The translations under genes and the position numbers were made by a program. The notes below the pieces were generated by a model. That model was not told the DNA's origin. It did not search any database and saw only the letters and a list, made by a program, of their open reading frames with translations. Below, in pieces: positions 18,756 through 27,340 of a stretch of 59,976 nucleotides of DNA (the stretch's first letter is position 1; every line of letters begins with the position of its first letter). Location of the stretch: assembly GCA_007859835.1 (NCBI GenBank), contig SJPJ01000001.1:1869992-1929967 (forward strand), read 5' to 3'. Origin of the DNA: Novipirellula herctigrandis (GTDB lineage: Bacteria > Planctomycetota > Planctomycetia > Pirellulales > Pirellulaceae).

Positions 18756-21700
18756 GCCTGTCCGATTTCTCGGTACGTCGCCCTGTGGCGATGAGTTGTC
18801 TAATCATCGGATTGACGTTATTGGGCCTCAATGCCTATCGAAAGATGGGTTTAGAGTTGATGCCCAAAATGGACGCTCCGTTTGTCACGATCGTCACGAT
18901 CTATCCTGGTGCAGCGCCGGAGGAGTTAGAAACCGACGTCGCGAAACGGATCGAAGACGCAGTCGTTTCGATTGATGGGCTTAAACACGTTAGCTCCGTT
19001 TGCATGGAGAACGTCTGCCAAACGCTGCTCGAATTCCAAATGAGTGTCGACGTTGACGTGGCTGCCACCGATGTTCGCGAAAAACTTGACGTGATTCGGT
19101 CGGAATTACCAGCCGATGTGGAAGACCCGCAAATTCAGAAGTTTGACATCAACGCCAAGCCGATTGTCAACTTGGCATTGGCAGGTGATGTCCCGCTGGA
19201 TGATTTGTACGACTTTGCGGACAATACGCTCAGTGACAAATTGACGGTAATTTCCGGAGTTGCCGAAGTGCAACTGATCGGCGGCGCCGAACGCGAAGTT
19301 CACGTAAAATTAGACCGCGGAAAATTAGCTGCACGTGGTTTGTCGAGCATGGATATCGTAAAAGTCATCCAGGAGGCCGTTCGCACGATCCCCTCGGGGC
19401 GTGTGCGTGACGGGGGTACCGAATATGCGGTCAAGTTCGATGCCGACTTTGATTCCGCCGTCGACTTATCCAAGCTGGAAGTCGCCAACAACAACGGCCA
19501 ACGATGTTATCTTCGTGACATTGGCGAAGTAAAAATGTCGACCGAAGAATTACGCCAAACAGCATCGATTGACGGCCGACCCTGTATCGCTATCAAAGTT
19601 GTCAAAAAGGCGGACGCCAACGCGGTCCGAGTCGCTCACGCGGTACGCGACGCAATGGACGATCTAAACGCTCAACTGCCGGGCGGAATGGAATTGGTTT
19701 GGGTCGACGATGACGGTCGGTTTATCGAAGCAAACAACCAAAGCGCGTGGGTGAACGTGCTGCAAGGCATTTTGTTGACTGCCGCGATTCTGTTTTTGTT
19801 TCTATACAATGTCCGCACACTGTTCGTCGTTGGCGTAACCATGCCGCTAACGATTGTGATTGGGCTGTACTTTATGAGCGTCGTTGGCTACACGCTCAAC
19901 ACCTCTACCTTGATTGCCATCGGCATGTCGGTCGGCATCTTAGTCACCAACTCCATTGTCGTGCTCGAAGCAATCGACAAGCGACTGGGAACGACCGGCG
20001 ATCCCAAGGAAGCTTCACGGGTTGGATCGAGCGAAGCGTTTATCGCAGTGTTAGCCAGTGCGGGGACCAATGTGGTGGTGCTGTTTCCATTAGCGGTAAT
20101 GGAAAGCAAGATTGGAATGTTCATCGGGCCATTAGCGATGACGATGTTTATCATGACCGTCGTCTCGCTATTCATCTCGTTCACGTTGACACCGATGCTT
20201 TGTTCGCTGATTTTAAAACCACGCAACGAGGGATCGAGGTCCCTATTGGGACGAATGGAGCAAGGATGGAATTGGATGTTCGACAAAGTCGTGGGACGGT
20301 ACCGACACCTGCTGACCTTCACCGAACAACATCGATGGGCCGCCATTCTAGTGCTAGTAGCGGTGATCGGATTGTTTGCAAATTCACTCCACGTCGCCGG
20401 AACGCTGGGAAGCAGCGCGTTTTCGCAATCCGATATGGGGCGGCTCTATTTACGGCTTGAATTCCCAACGCGTTACAGCTTGGATGAAACGGTACGGCGA
20501 GTCAAACAAGCCGAAGATCGACTAAAGGGACTTCCTGAAATTACACATGTGCTGACCACCGTCGGCAAGGTCGAAGCAATGCTTGGCCAATCGAGTGAAG
20601 GCGTTTATTTGGCCCAGTTGCTATTGAAGTTTAGCGAACGTGATGAACGGGATTTGACCATTGCCGAGTTAATGGATTTGGTTCGCGATCGGATCGAAGG
20701 CTATCCGGACGCCGTTGTCGCGGTGAGTCAACCGTCGATCATTGGTGGCCAATCGAGCCCGGTGGAATTGGAGATCGCCGGAGTTGAACTCAATACGCTC
20801 GACAACTTGGCGTTAACCAGTTTGGATTTGGCTCACGACATCAATGGTTTCGTCGAACCCGACACGACCGTGCGCCAAGGCAAACCAGAGATCCGCATTG
20901 AACCCCGCCGAGCGGTACTAAGCGATGTGGCTGCGCCAGCCGTCGGGTTAGGTATGGTACTGAGGGCCAACCTTGAGGGGATCGAAGCGGGAACCTACAA
21001 ACAAAATTCGCGAAACTATGACATCGTCGTAAAACTAAACGAGGAACAAGGGAAACAACAAGTTCGCAATTTCCAATTGCCTGGGCCCGATGGGCATCCG
21101 ATGCTACTGTCCAATTTCAGCCATATCAAGGAATCGGAAATCCCAATCCAGATCACTCGCAAGAACAAACGCCGGATCGCCAAATTGACATCGCAATTGG
21201 CTCCGAGCCTACCTCTTGGAACGGCTGTCACGAAATTGAGCGCAGCGATCGACAACAAGAAGGTCTTGCCGCCTGGTTACGATTACACGTTTGCGGGCGA
21301 GTACGAAATGATGAGCGAAGCACAGCAGGGATTAGCAGAAGCGGGAATCATGGCGATGATCCTAGTCGTCTTGACCTTGTCAGCGATCATGGAATCGTTT
21401 CGTCAACCCGCGTTAATCTTGATGACGGTACCGTTGGCGCTGATTGGCGTTTTTTGGGCATTGGCCATTGCGGGCGAAAGCATCAGCATCTTTGTCATCA
21501 TGGGGATCGTGATGATGATTGGGATTGTTGTGAACAACGCCATTCTGATCATGGACCAATTCAATATGCACGTCGAAGAAGGAGTGCCGCGACACAAGGC
21601 AATGATCGAAGCGGCGTGCGAACGATTCCGTCCGATCGTGATGATCACTTTGGCAGCGGTGCTGGGAATGCTACCTTTGGCCTTGGGCAAAGGGATTGGA

Positions 21701-21829
21701 GCGGAAATGCGAAATGGCGTCGGAATCGCATCGGCCGGCGGGATCTTGGTTTCAGGCGTTTTGACTCTGTTAGTAATCCCGATTCTGTACGACCTGTTTA
21801 CGCGCCGCAAAGCGAAGGCAGACGCATAG
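18752..21829 (+). CDS. RND family efflux permease (AcrB/MdtB-like)
   Basis: Inner-membrane proton-driven pump of 1025 residues with the typical RND layout: helix 1 (SDFSVRRPVAMSCLIIGLTLLGL), a large periplasmic domain, helices 2-6, a second periplasmic domain, helices 8-12. The charged proton-relay region of helix 4 is seen around IGMSVGILVTNSIVVLEAIDK, close to the VDD/NxIV pattern of the group but without the AcrB-like double Asp. GTG 18752 overlaps the adaptor stop (GTGA), so translation is coupled. The single large pump with a TetR regulator suggests multidrug or lipid export; the substrate is unknown. Confidence 0.93.
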   Translation: MSLSDFSVRRPVAMSCLIIGLTLLGLNAYRKMGLELMPKMDAPFVTIVTIYPGAAPEELETDVAKRIEDAVVSIDGLKHVSSVCMENVCQTLLEFQMSVDVDVAATDVREKLDVIRSELPADVEDPQIQKFDINAKPIVNLALAGDVPLDDLYDFADNTLSDKLTVISGVAEVQLIGGAEREVHVKLDRGKLAARGLSSMDIVKVIQEAVRTIPSGRVRDGGTEYAVKFDADFDSAVDLSKLEVANNNGQRCYLRDIGEVKMSTEELRQTASIDGRPCIAIKVVKKADANAVRVAHAVRDAMDDLNAQLPGGMELVWVDDDGRFIEANNQSAWVNVLQGILLTAAILFLFLYNVRTLFVVGVTMPLTIVIGLYFMSVVGYTLNTSTLIAIGMSVGILVTNSIVVLEAIDKRLGTTGDPKEASRVGSSEAFIAVLASAGTNVVVLFPLAVMESKIGMFIGPLAMTMFIMTVVSLFISFTLTPMLCSLILKPRNEGSRSLLGRMEQGWNWMFDKVVGRYRHLLTFTEQHRWAAILVLVAVIGLFANSLHVAGTLGSSAFSQSDMGRLYLRLEFPTRYSLDETVRRVKQAEDRLKGLPEITHVLTTVGKVEAMLGQSSEGVYLAQLLLKFSERDERDLTIAELMDLVRDRIEGYPDAVVAVSQPSIIGGQSSPVELEIAGVELNTLDNLALTSLDLAHDINGFVEPDTTVRQGKPEIRIEPRRAVLSDVAAPAVGLGMVLRANLEGIEAGTYKQNSRNYDIVVKLNEEQGKQQVRNFQLPGPDGHPMLLSNFSHIKESEIPIQITRKNKRRIAKLTSQLAPSLPLGTAVTKLSAAIDNKKVLPPGYDYTFAGEYEMMSEAQQGLAEAGIMAMILVVLTLSAIMESFRQPALILMTVPLALIGVFWALAIAGESISIFVIMGIVMMIGIVVNNAILIMDQFNMHVEEGVPRHKAMIEAACERFRPIVMITLAAVLGMLPLALGKGIGAEMRNGVGIASAGGILVSGVLTLLVIPILYDLFTRRKAKADA

Positions 21830-21881
21830 CCAAGCCACGACTCGGACTGCTGCGCCGAATCCTTAGGGAACCCGAATCCTT

Positions 21882-21988
21882 AGGAAGCCCAGCCGCCTCA
21901 GGAAGCCCAGTCACCTCAGGAAGCCCAGCCGCCTCGGGAAGCTCAGTCGCCTCAGGAAGCCCAGCCGCTTCAGGAAGCCCAGTCGCCA
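21882..21988. repeat. 18-bp tandem repeat array downstream of the RND operon
   Basis: About six copies of AGGAAGCCCAGCCGCCTC with substitutions at three positions (CCGCC/TCACC/TCGCC). It lies in the 599-bp gap before the DAHP synthase gene. The period is a multiple of three, but the encoded GSPAAS-type repeat in frame with an RND shadow frame looks incidental. Confidence 0.85.
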
Positions 21989-22428
21989 GGAAATTGAGCC
22001 GACACGAAAAGGACGACGACGAAGTGAATCATCAAAGCGTCGCCCGGCAACAAGGATGCACTATCCTCCCTTGCGGCGATCGTGTTGGAATCGCCCAACT
22101 GTTTGGTTGGACCCTTCCGGGGAAGATTGGCGGGATATCCGTGCTGGCGCCCAATTGCGATGACGAACTCATTCAGCCTCATTCAGCGAAATTCCGGATC
22201 AATTTGGGCTGGAACGAGGGAGGTGGAAGGGGGAGGTAGGTTGATCGGAGAATGCCAATTTTCCGAAAAAACAGCCCGTTTTCGGTCCCATCAGGCTCCA
22301 TTGCCCTCGACGATTCTAGCATTGGCCTGCTACATTGCCCCGCTTGTCAACACCGTGCGCGTCGGCCAGGCAGATGGACCGAAAAAGCTGCCGGAACTGA
22401 ACACTCTTTCATCGGTCGCCCTGCTGCT
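21989..22428. other. Intergenic region before the DAHP synthase gene
   Basis: No credible gene. The DAHP synthase frame extends upstream through part of it, but family alignment starts at 22429. I see no riboswitch or clear promoter. Confidence 0.35.
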
Positions 22429-23466
22429 GTGATTCTGATCCTTCAAAATAACGCTACTGACGCACAAATCGATCACGTTTTAGAACGTGTCGAAGAGTTG
22501 GGGCTCAAACACCACCTCAGCCGAGGTACCTTCCGGACCATCGTTGGCATCATCGGGGATGAGGAAAAATTGCATGCCGCGTCGCTTGACGCGATTCCTG
22601 GCGTGGCTGAGGTGATCCCTGTATTGCAGCCTTACAAGTTGGCATCGTTGGAAGCTCACCCCGATCCGAGTGTGATCGATGTCTCGGGCGTGAAAATCGG
22701 TGGCGGATATTTGGGGATGATCGCGGGTCCCTGCAGCGTCGAAGATCGCGACCGGATGATGCGAATCGCTGAGAGTGTTCGCGAATCGGGCGCCAACCTG
22801 TTTCGCGGCGGTGCCTACAAGCCACGAACAAGTCCCTATGCATTCCAAGGCCTCGCCGTCGAAGGTTTGAAGATCCTCCGCGATGTTGGAAAAGCGTTCG
22901 GGATGCCGGTGGTCACCGAAGTGACGGACCCACGGTTGGTCGAAACCGTTTCCGAATACGCGGACATGCTGCAAGTCGGTGCGAGGAACATGCAGAATTT
23001 TGCGTTGCTCACCGAAGTCGGAAAGTCAAAGCGGCCCGTACTACTGAAGCGTGGCATGAGCGCAACGATCTCCGATTTATTGATGTGTGCGGAGTACATT
23101 TTGTCGCAAGGCAACGCCAACGTGGTCCTTTGTGAACGAGGCGTTAAAGGCTTTGATTCGGTCACGCGTAATCTATTCGATGTTGCTGCGGTTCCCGTGA
23201 TCCATGGGCTATCGCATTTACCCGTGATCGTCGACCCGTCGCATGCCACAGGCAAACCCGATCTAATTCCACCCTGTGCGATGGCGGGACTTGCCGCCGG
23301 AGCCGATGGCGTGCACGTCGAAGTGCATGATTGTCCTGAGCAAGCAAAAAGTGATGGCCCTCAGGCGTTATTACCCGAACAGTATCGTGAGCTCGCCAGC
23401 CAAATGAAGGGCTTAGCCGAGCTACTTGGAAAAACCATTTCACCTCTACCGGAGCCGTTAACTTGA
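22429..23466 (+). CDS. aroF: 3-deoxy-7-phosphoheptulonate synthase (DAHP synthase, type I-beta)
   Basis: First step of the shikimate pathway: condenses phosphoenolpyruvate with erythrose 4-phosphate. Residues ~1-75 are the ferredoxin-like/ACT-like regulatory domain found in the TM0343-type enzymes (MILILQNNATDAQIDHVLE...). The catalytic barrel follows, with IAGPCSVE, RGGAYKPRTSPYAFQG, KRGMSAT, LCERGVKGFD and PVIVDPSHATGK, all typical metal/phosphate-binding segments. GTG 22429 gives 345 residues, the expected size; the open frame back to 22252 adds ~59 unrelated residues. Its end overlaps tpiA by 4 bp, so the pair is co-translated. Confidence 0.95.
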   Translation: MILILQNNATDAQIDHVLERVEELGLKHHLSRGTFRTIVGIIGDEEKLHAASLDAIPGVAEVIPVLQPYKLASLEAHPDPSVIDVSGVKIGGGYLGMIAGPCSVEDRDRMMRIAESVRESGANLFRGGAYKPRTSPYAFQGLAVEGLKILRDVGKAFGMPVVTEVTDPRLVETVSEYADMLQVGARNMQNFALLTEVGKSKRPVLLKRGMSATISDLLMCAEYILSQGNANVVLCERGVKGFDSVTRNLFDVAAVPVIHGLSHLPVIVDPSHATGKPDLIPPCAMAGLAAGADGVHVEVHDCPEQAKSDGPQALLPEQYRELASQMKGLAELLGKTISPLPEPLT

Positions 23467-24218
23467 CCCGCCAAACGATTATTGCTGGAAACTGGAAAAT
23501 GAACATGCGTTGTGACAACGCCGTCGCATTGGCGAAGGGTGTGGTCGCAGCGGTCGGTGAAACACCGTCGGTTGAAGTCATTCTTTGCCCACCTTCGGTA
23601 TACCTTAGCGAAGTCGGCGATGCGGTTGCCGGCAGCGCTGTCAGCCTCGGAGCCCAGAACCTTTACGCCGCCGAAGATGGGGCGTTCACAGGTGAAGTCA
23701 ACGCAGCGATGTTGTCCGACGTTGGATGTGGCTACGTCATTCTCGGCCACAGCGAACGACGAACCTTGATGGGCGAAACCGACGCGGACGTTAGCAAAAA
23801 GTTGCACGCTGCACTTGCTGGTAACCTCGTTCCAATCGTTTGCGTCGGCGAGTCACTTGAAGAACGTGAAGCAGACGACACCGAAAAAGTGATCGAGCGT
23901 CAAATCAACGGTTCGCTAGCAGGACTCGACGAAGTTCGTGCCGCCGGAATCGTCGTTGCCTACGAGCCGATTTGGGCAATCGGAACGGGCAAGACGGCTT
24001 CGCCCGAACAAGCCGAAGCCGTGCACGCATTTATCCGCAAAGAATTGGGCAAGATGTTCGGTGAAGATGTTGCTGCACAAATTCGCATCCAATACGGCGG
24101 AAGCGTCAAGCCTAGCAACGCAAAAGAGCTACTCGGCCAAACCAATATCGACGGTGCCCTCGTTGGCGGAGCGTCGTTAAAGGTCGAAGATTTCGCTGGC
24201 ATTATCTCCGCAGGTTGA
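23463..24218 (+). CDS. tpiA: Triosephosphate isomerase
   Basis: Interconverts dihydroxyacetone phosphate and glyceraldehyde 3-phosphate in glycolysis. The active-site Lys is in the N-terminal AGNWKMN, the His in ILGHSERR and the Glu in the signature VAYEPIWAIGTGK. The phosphate-gripping loop and C-terminal GGSVKPSNAKEL and GALVGGASL are present. Its 251 residues are normal. The start is TTG 23463, overlapping the DAHP synthase stop (TTGA), which is unusual for a central glycolytic gene and fits translational coupling. The next gene, secG, is 125 bp away. Confidence 0.96.
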   Translation: MTRQTIIAGNWKMNMRCDNAVALAKGVVAAVGETPSVEVILCPPSVYLSEVGDAVAGSAVSLGAQNLYAAEDGAFTGEVNAAMLSDVGCGYVILGHSERRTLMGETDADVSKKLHAALAGNLVPIVCVGESLEEREADDTEKVIERQINGSLAGLDEVRAAGIVVAYEPIWAIGTGKTASPEQAEAVHAFIRKELGKMFGEDVAAQIRIQYGGSVKPSNAKELLGQTNIDGALVGGASLKVEDFAGIISAG

Positions 24219-24343
24219 TATCGCTACGCAAAACCTTTCGGGAACTCACTTGGAGTTCCCTATGGGGCACAAGCACGCCATCGGTACTGACACGGTAAAG
24301 CTTGAAAATAATCAGATTTGTTTTTCACTAGGAACAACGGAAT

Positions 24344-24916
24344 ATGACCACGTTTATCATCGGATCATTTGCCGGCGCCACGCTCGGTATCTTGATGGGC
24401 TTCCTCTCGCTCTTTCTGATCTTGCTAATTCTCGTCCAACGAGGCAAGGGAGGCGGATTGACCGGAGCACTCGGCGGACCCGGAGGACAAAGTGCATTCG
24501 GCAGTAAAGCCGGTGACACGTTCACGGTCATTACCGTCGTCACCGCTTGCATTTGGGGCTTCACGTGTGCATTCACCATGTGGTTGTTGGGCACTCATAA
24601 GCCGACGGCAATCAACACAAGCAAGAGTCTCCAAGCTGGCCCTGGTGACAAGAAAGACAACCAAGTCAACGTGCCTCCGATGACCGACGAACAGATCGCC
24701 GCACCTGCCCCATCCTCGGGTAGCGGACTCAGTGCTGGCGGTGACCAGGGCGAGACCCCATCGGCCGAATTGGTGCCCGCTGAGACCGAGACAGCCACTG
24801 CGGCTGAAGAGGCAACTGCGGCTGAAGAGGCAACTGCGGCTGAAGAGGCCACTGCGGCTGAAGAGGCAGCTCCGGCTGAAGAGGCATCGCCACCCGAAAC
24901 CGTCGGCGGCAACTAG
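24344..24916 (+). CDS. secG: SecG preprotein translocase subunit with acidic repeat tail
   Basis: Small subunit of the SecYEG export channel. Two hydrophobic helices (about residues 8-28 and 60-80) flank the conserved loop with [29 protein letters not shown], the SecG signature. Normal SecG is 70-120 residues; this one reaches 190 because of a C-terminal tail from about residue 100. The tail is Pro/Gln-rich and ends in about five EATAAE hexapeptide repeats. The tail would be cytoplasmic or periplasmic depending on topology and is probably disordered. Position beside tpiA matches the common bacterial tpiA-secG order. Confidence 0.92.
   Translation: MTTFIIGSFAGATLGILMGFLSLFLILLILVQRGKGGGLTGALGGPGGQSAFGSKAGDTFTVITVVTACIWGFTCAFTMWLLGTHKPTAINTSKSLQAGPGDKKDNQVNVPPMTDEQIAAPAPSSGSGLSAGGDQGETPSAELVPAETETATAAEEATAAEEATAAEEATAAEEAAPAEEASPPETVGGN
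24793..24886. repeat. 18-bp coding repeats in the secG tail
   Basis: About five in-frame copies of a unit encoding EATAAE. Copy number could vary without a frameshift. Confidence 0.85.
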
Positions 24917-24923
24917 TCGCCGC

Positions 24924-25853
24924 ATGAGTTCCACCAATCATCGACACGTCCGCAGCATGACCGGACAAGGGCATGCGTCGCGACAAACCGATCAAGGCTC
25001 GATCCTCGTTGAAGTTCGGACGGTGAATAACCGGGGCTTCAAATGTACGCTGCGTTCAAGTGATGCGCTGTCCGGTTTTGACAGCCGCATCGAAACACTG
25101 GCTAGATCTTTAATCCATCGTGGCAGCGTTTCTTTGTCGATCCTGTGGAAGCGACCCATCGCCCAATCGATTCCTCAAATTGACCAGGATGTCCTGCAAG
25201 GTTACTTTCGCCAACTGCAAGCCGGTCGTAAAGCACTCGGTGACGAACAGGCGACGATCGATCTAGCCCAATTGGCCATGTTGCCAGGCGTGGTCATTCA
25301 ATCGCAAACCGATGGACGCGATAACAAAGAACTCTGGGACACGATCGAGCAAACGATTCGCGACACGTTTGAGAACCTCAATTCGATGCGTGAACAGGAA
25401 GGGGCTCATATGGCCGAAACCTTGCTGAATGATTGCGACGCAATCGGTCGTCACGTAGAGGAAATCCAAACACTTGCACCGCGGTGCATCGAAGCCTACC
25501 AAACTCGGCTTGAAACCAAAGTCCAACGTTTGCTTGCGAAGCATGAAGTCGAAGTTTCCAAGATTGACCTTCTACGCGAGGTTCAAATCTATGCCGACCG
25601 AGCCGATTTCAGTGAAGAAATCACGCGGCTAGCGAGTCATCTTAAGATGATCCGCGGGGTGATTCGAGGCAGTGCCGAAGTAGCGAAAGACCCCGAACCT
25701 ACGGGGCGAAAACTGGAATTCATCGTGCAAGAATTATTGCGAGAAACCAATACGATCGGCAGCAAAGCGTCCGACACCGACATTTCCGCACACGTTGTTG
25801 AGATCAAATGTGCGATCGAACGGATGCGAGAATTGGTCCAGAATCTAGAATAG
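24924..25853 (+). CDS. YicC family endoribonuclease
   Basis: YicC-like proteins are RNA endonucleases linked to mRNA or small-RNA turnover. The family start RSMTGxG is seen as VRSMTGQGHAS, followed by EVRTVNNRGFKCTLR. The C-terminal half has the characteristic EVSKIDLLREVQIYADRADFSEEITRLASHL and GRKLEFIVQELLRETNTIGSKASD (DUF1732-type region). ATG 24924 gives 309 residues, as usual; the longer frame to 24732 lies inside secG. A yicC-gmk-rpoZ order is common in bacteria, which supports the call. Confidence 0.94.
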   Translation: MSSTNHRHVRSMTGQGHASRQTDQGSILVEVRTVNNRGFKCTLRSSDALSGFDSRIETLARSLIHRGSVSLSILWKRPIAQSIPQIDQDVLQGYFRQLQAGRKALGDEQATIDLAQLAMLPGVVIQSQTDGRDNKELWDTIEQTIRDTFENLNSMREQEGAHMAETLLNDCDAIGRHVEEIQTLAPRCIEAYQTRLETKVQRLLAKHEVEVSKIDLLREVQIYADRADFSEEITRLASHLKMIRGVIRGSAEVAKDPEPTGRKLEFIVQELLRETNTIGSKASDTDISAHVVEIKCAIERMRELVQNLE

Positions 25854-25887
25854 CCATCCGGCGCAAGCGAGCAGAACGCATTATCCC

Positions 25888-26508
25888 ATGTCCAACAAGA
25901 CCACAGGGTCCTACACGACCACAGGCCGACTTGTCATCATATCGGGCCCCAGCGGGGCGGGGAAATCGACCGTGGTGCGCCGACTGCTCGATGAATGCGA
26001 TCTGCCGCTGGAAATGAGCATTTCCGCAACCACTCGCGAACCGAGGGCGGGCGAACAAGACGGTGCCGACTACTTTTTTATCTCCGACGAAGAATTCCAA
26101 AGACGCCGAAAAGCGGGCGATTTCCTCGAATGCAAAGAGGTTTTCGGGCTCGGACATTGGTACGGAACCCTCAAGAACCAAGTCGCCTCTGGTCTAAATG
26201 ATGGTAAATTGGTTATTTTGGAGATCGACGTTCAGGGCGCACTAGCCATACTTGACCAAAAAGAGTTCAGCCCTATTTCCCTGTTCATCCAACCGGGAAC
26301 AATGGAAGAACTCGAACACCGCTTGCGAAGTCGCGGTACCGAAACCGAACAAGCAATTACGGCACGATTGGAAACAGCGGGCCGCGAAATGTTGTTCCTA
26401 CATCGTTACCAACACGAAATCATCAACGATTCGGTCGATCGAGCCGTCTCGGAAATCTGCCAAATTCTGAAAGTCCAAAAGGAAAAACAAGCATGCTCGA
26501 AGAGCTAA
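25888..26508 (+). CDS. gmk: Guanylate kinase
   Basis: Phosphorylates GMP to GDP. The P-loop is GPSGAGKST near residue 22, and the GMP-binding residues lie in SISATTREPRAGEQDGADYFF. The lid and C-terminal parts include GHWYGT, VILEIDVQGA and SRGTETEQAITARL. Its 206 residues are typical. The gene overlaps rpoZ by 16 bp. Confidence 0.96.
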   Translation: MSNKTTGSYTTTGRLVIISGPSGAGKSTVVRRLLDECDLPLEMSISATTREPRAGEQDGADYFFISDEEFQRRRKAGDFLECKEVFGLGHWYGTLKNQVASGLNDGKLVILEIDVQGALAILDQKEFSPISLFIQPGTMEELEHRLRSRGTETEQAITARLETAGREMLFLHRYQHEIINDSVDRAVSEICQILKVQKEKQACSKS

Positions 26509-26768
26509 AAGAAGAAGAGATCGTCAACAAAGTCGGCGGCCGTTTCAAGCTGAGCACGTTGATTCAAAAGCGTTTGGTGCAATTGAATCAGGGCAGCCGA
26601 GCGCTCGTTAACGTCGACACGCACGACAAAATGTCGATCGTGTTGCAGGAAATTGTGCAAGACAAAATCGTCTTGAACATGGACAATGAAGTCCAGACGC
26701 TCGAAGAATTGACCGCAGAGGCCGATGCATCTTCGGATGGACCTGATTTGGAAGCCTCCGATCTATGA
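26493..26768 (+). CDS. rpoZ: RNA polymerase omega subunit
   Basis: Small RNA polymerase subunit that helps beta-prime assembly. The 91-residue protein has the omega-type core: EEIVNKVGGRFKLSTLIQKRLVQLNQGSRALV. The usual MARVT start is replaced by MLEELKEEE, as in planctomycete forms. The C-terminus is acidic. It overlaps gmk at the 5' end and the PPC decarboxylase gene by 4 bp (ATGA) at the 3' end. Gene order (gmk-rpoZ-coaBC) agrees with the assignment. Confidence 0.88.
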   Translation: MLEELKEEEIVNKVGGRFKLSTLIQKRLVQLNQGSRALVNVDTHDKMSIVLQEIVQDKIVLNMDNEVQTLEELTAEADASSDGPDLEASDL

Positions 26769-27313
26769 TCACCGGCGGGCGAACAATCTTGCTTGCCATC
26801 GGTGGTGGTATCGCTGCTTACAAATCCGCGATCGTATGCAGTCGGCTTGTTCAATCGGGCCACGACCTTCGGGTCACGATGACGGATTCGGCTACCCATT
26901 TTGTTGGGAAGCCGACGTTTGCCGCATTGTCCGGAAAACCGGTCGCCACAGATTCATTCGGTAGCGATCACATGCCTTTGGGTGGTCATATCGAATTGAG
27001 TCAGAAGCTCGATTTAATGATCGTTGCGCCGGCAACCGCGAACCTATTGGCCAAATTCGCGACCGGTATCGCCGACGATTTGGTCAGCACACTTTATCTT
27101 CAAGTCGATTGTCCGGTGCTGATTGCCCCTGCGATGAGCTCGTCGATGTGGAGTAAACCGTCGGTCAAACGGAATATGGAAATTTTGCGAACCGACGGAT
27201 GCCATTTTGTTGGCCCCGACGCGGGATGGTTGAGTTGCCGCGAAAAAGGGGAAGGACGAATGTCAGAACCCGAGGCAATTGTCGCAGCAGCGACGGCCAT
27301 TTTCGACATTTGA
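26765..27313 (+). CDS. coaC: Phosphopantothenoylcysteine decarboxylase (CoaC, stand-alone flavoprotein)
   Basis: FMN enzyme of coenzyme A synthesis, turning phosphopantothenoylcysteine into phosphopantetheine. Flavoprotein fold: N-terminal LLAIGGGIAAYKS, the catalytic His in GGHIELSQK, FMN/substrate segments IVAPATANLLAKFATGIADDL, and the Cys in LSCREKGEGRM. The substrate-clamp motif PxMNxxMW reads PAMSSSMW, so the conserved Asn is Ser. At 182 residues only the decarboxylase half is present; the CoaB synthetase half usually fused to it is absent from this window. Start ATG 26765 overlaps the rpoZ stop. Confidence 0.88.
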   Translation: MITGGRTILLAIGGGIAAYKSAIVCSRLVQSGHDLRVTMTDSATHFVGKPTFAALSGKPVATDSFGSDHMPLGGHIELSQKLDLMIVAPATANLLAKFATGIADDLVSTLYLQVDCPVLIAPAMSSSMWSKPSVKRNMEILRTDGCHFVGPDAGWLSCREKGEGRMSEPEAIVAAATAIFDI

Positions 27314-27340
27314 TACGTTCTTTGCCTTCACGAGACTTGC

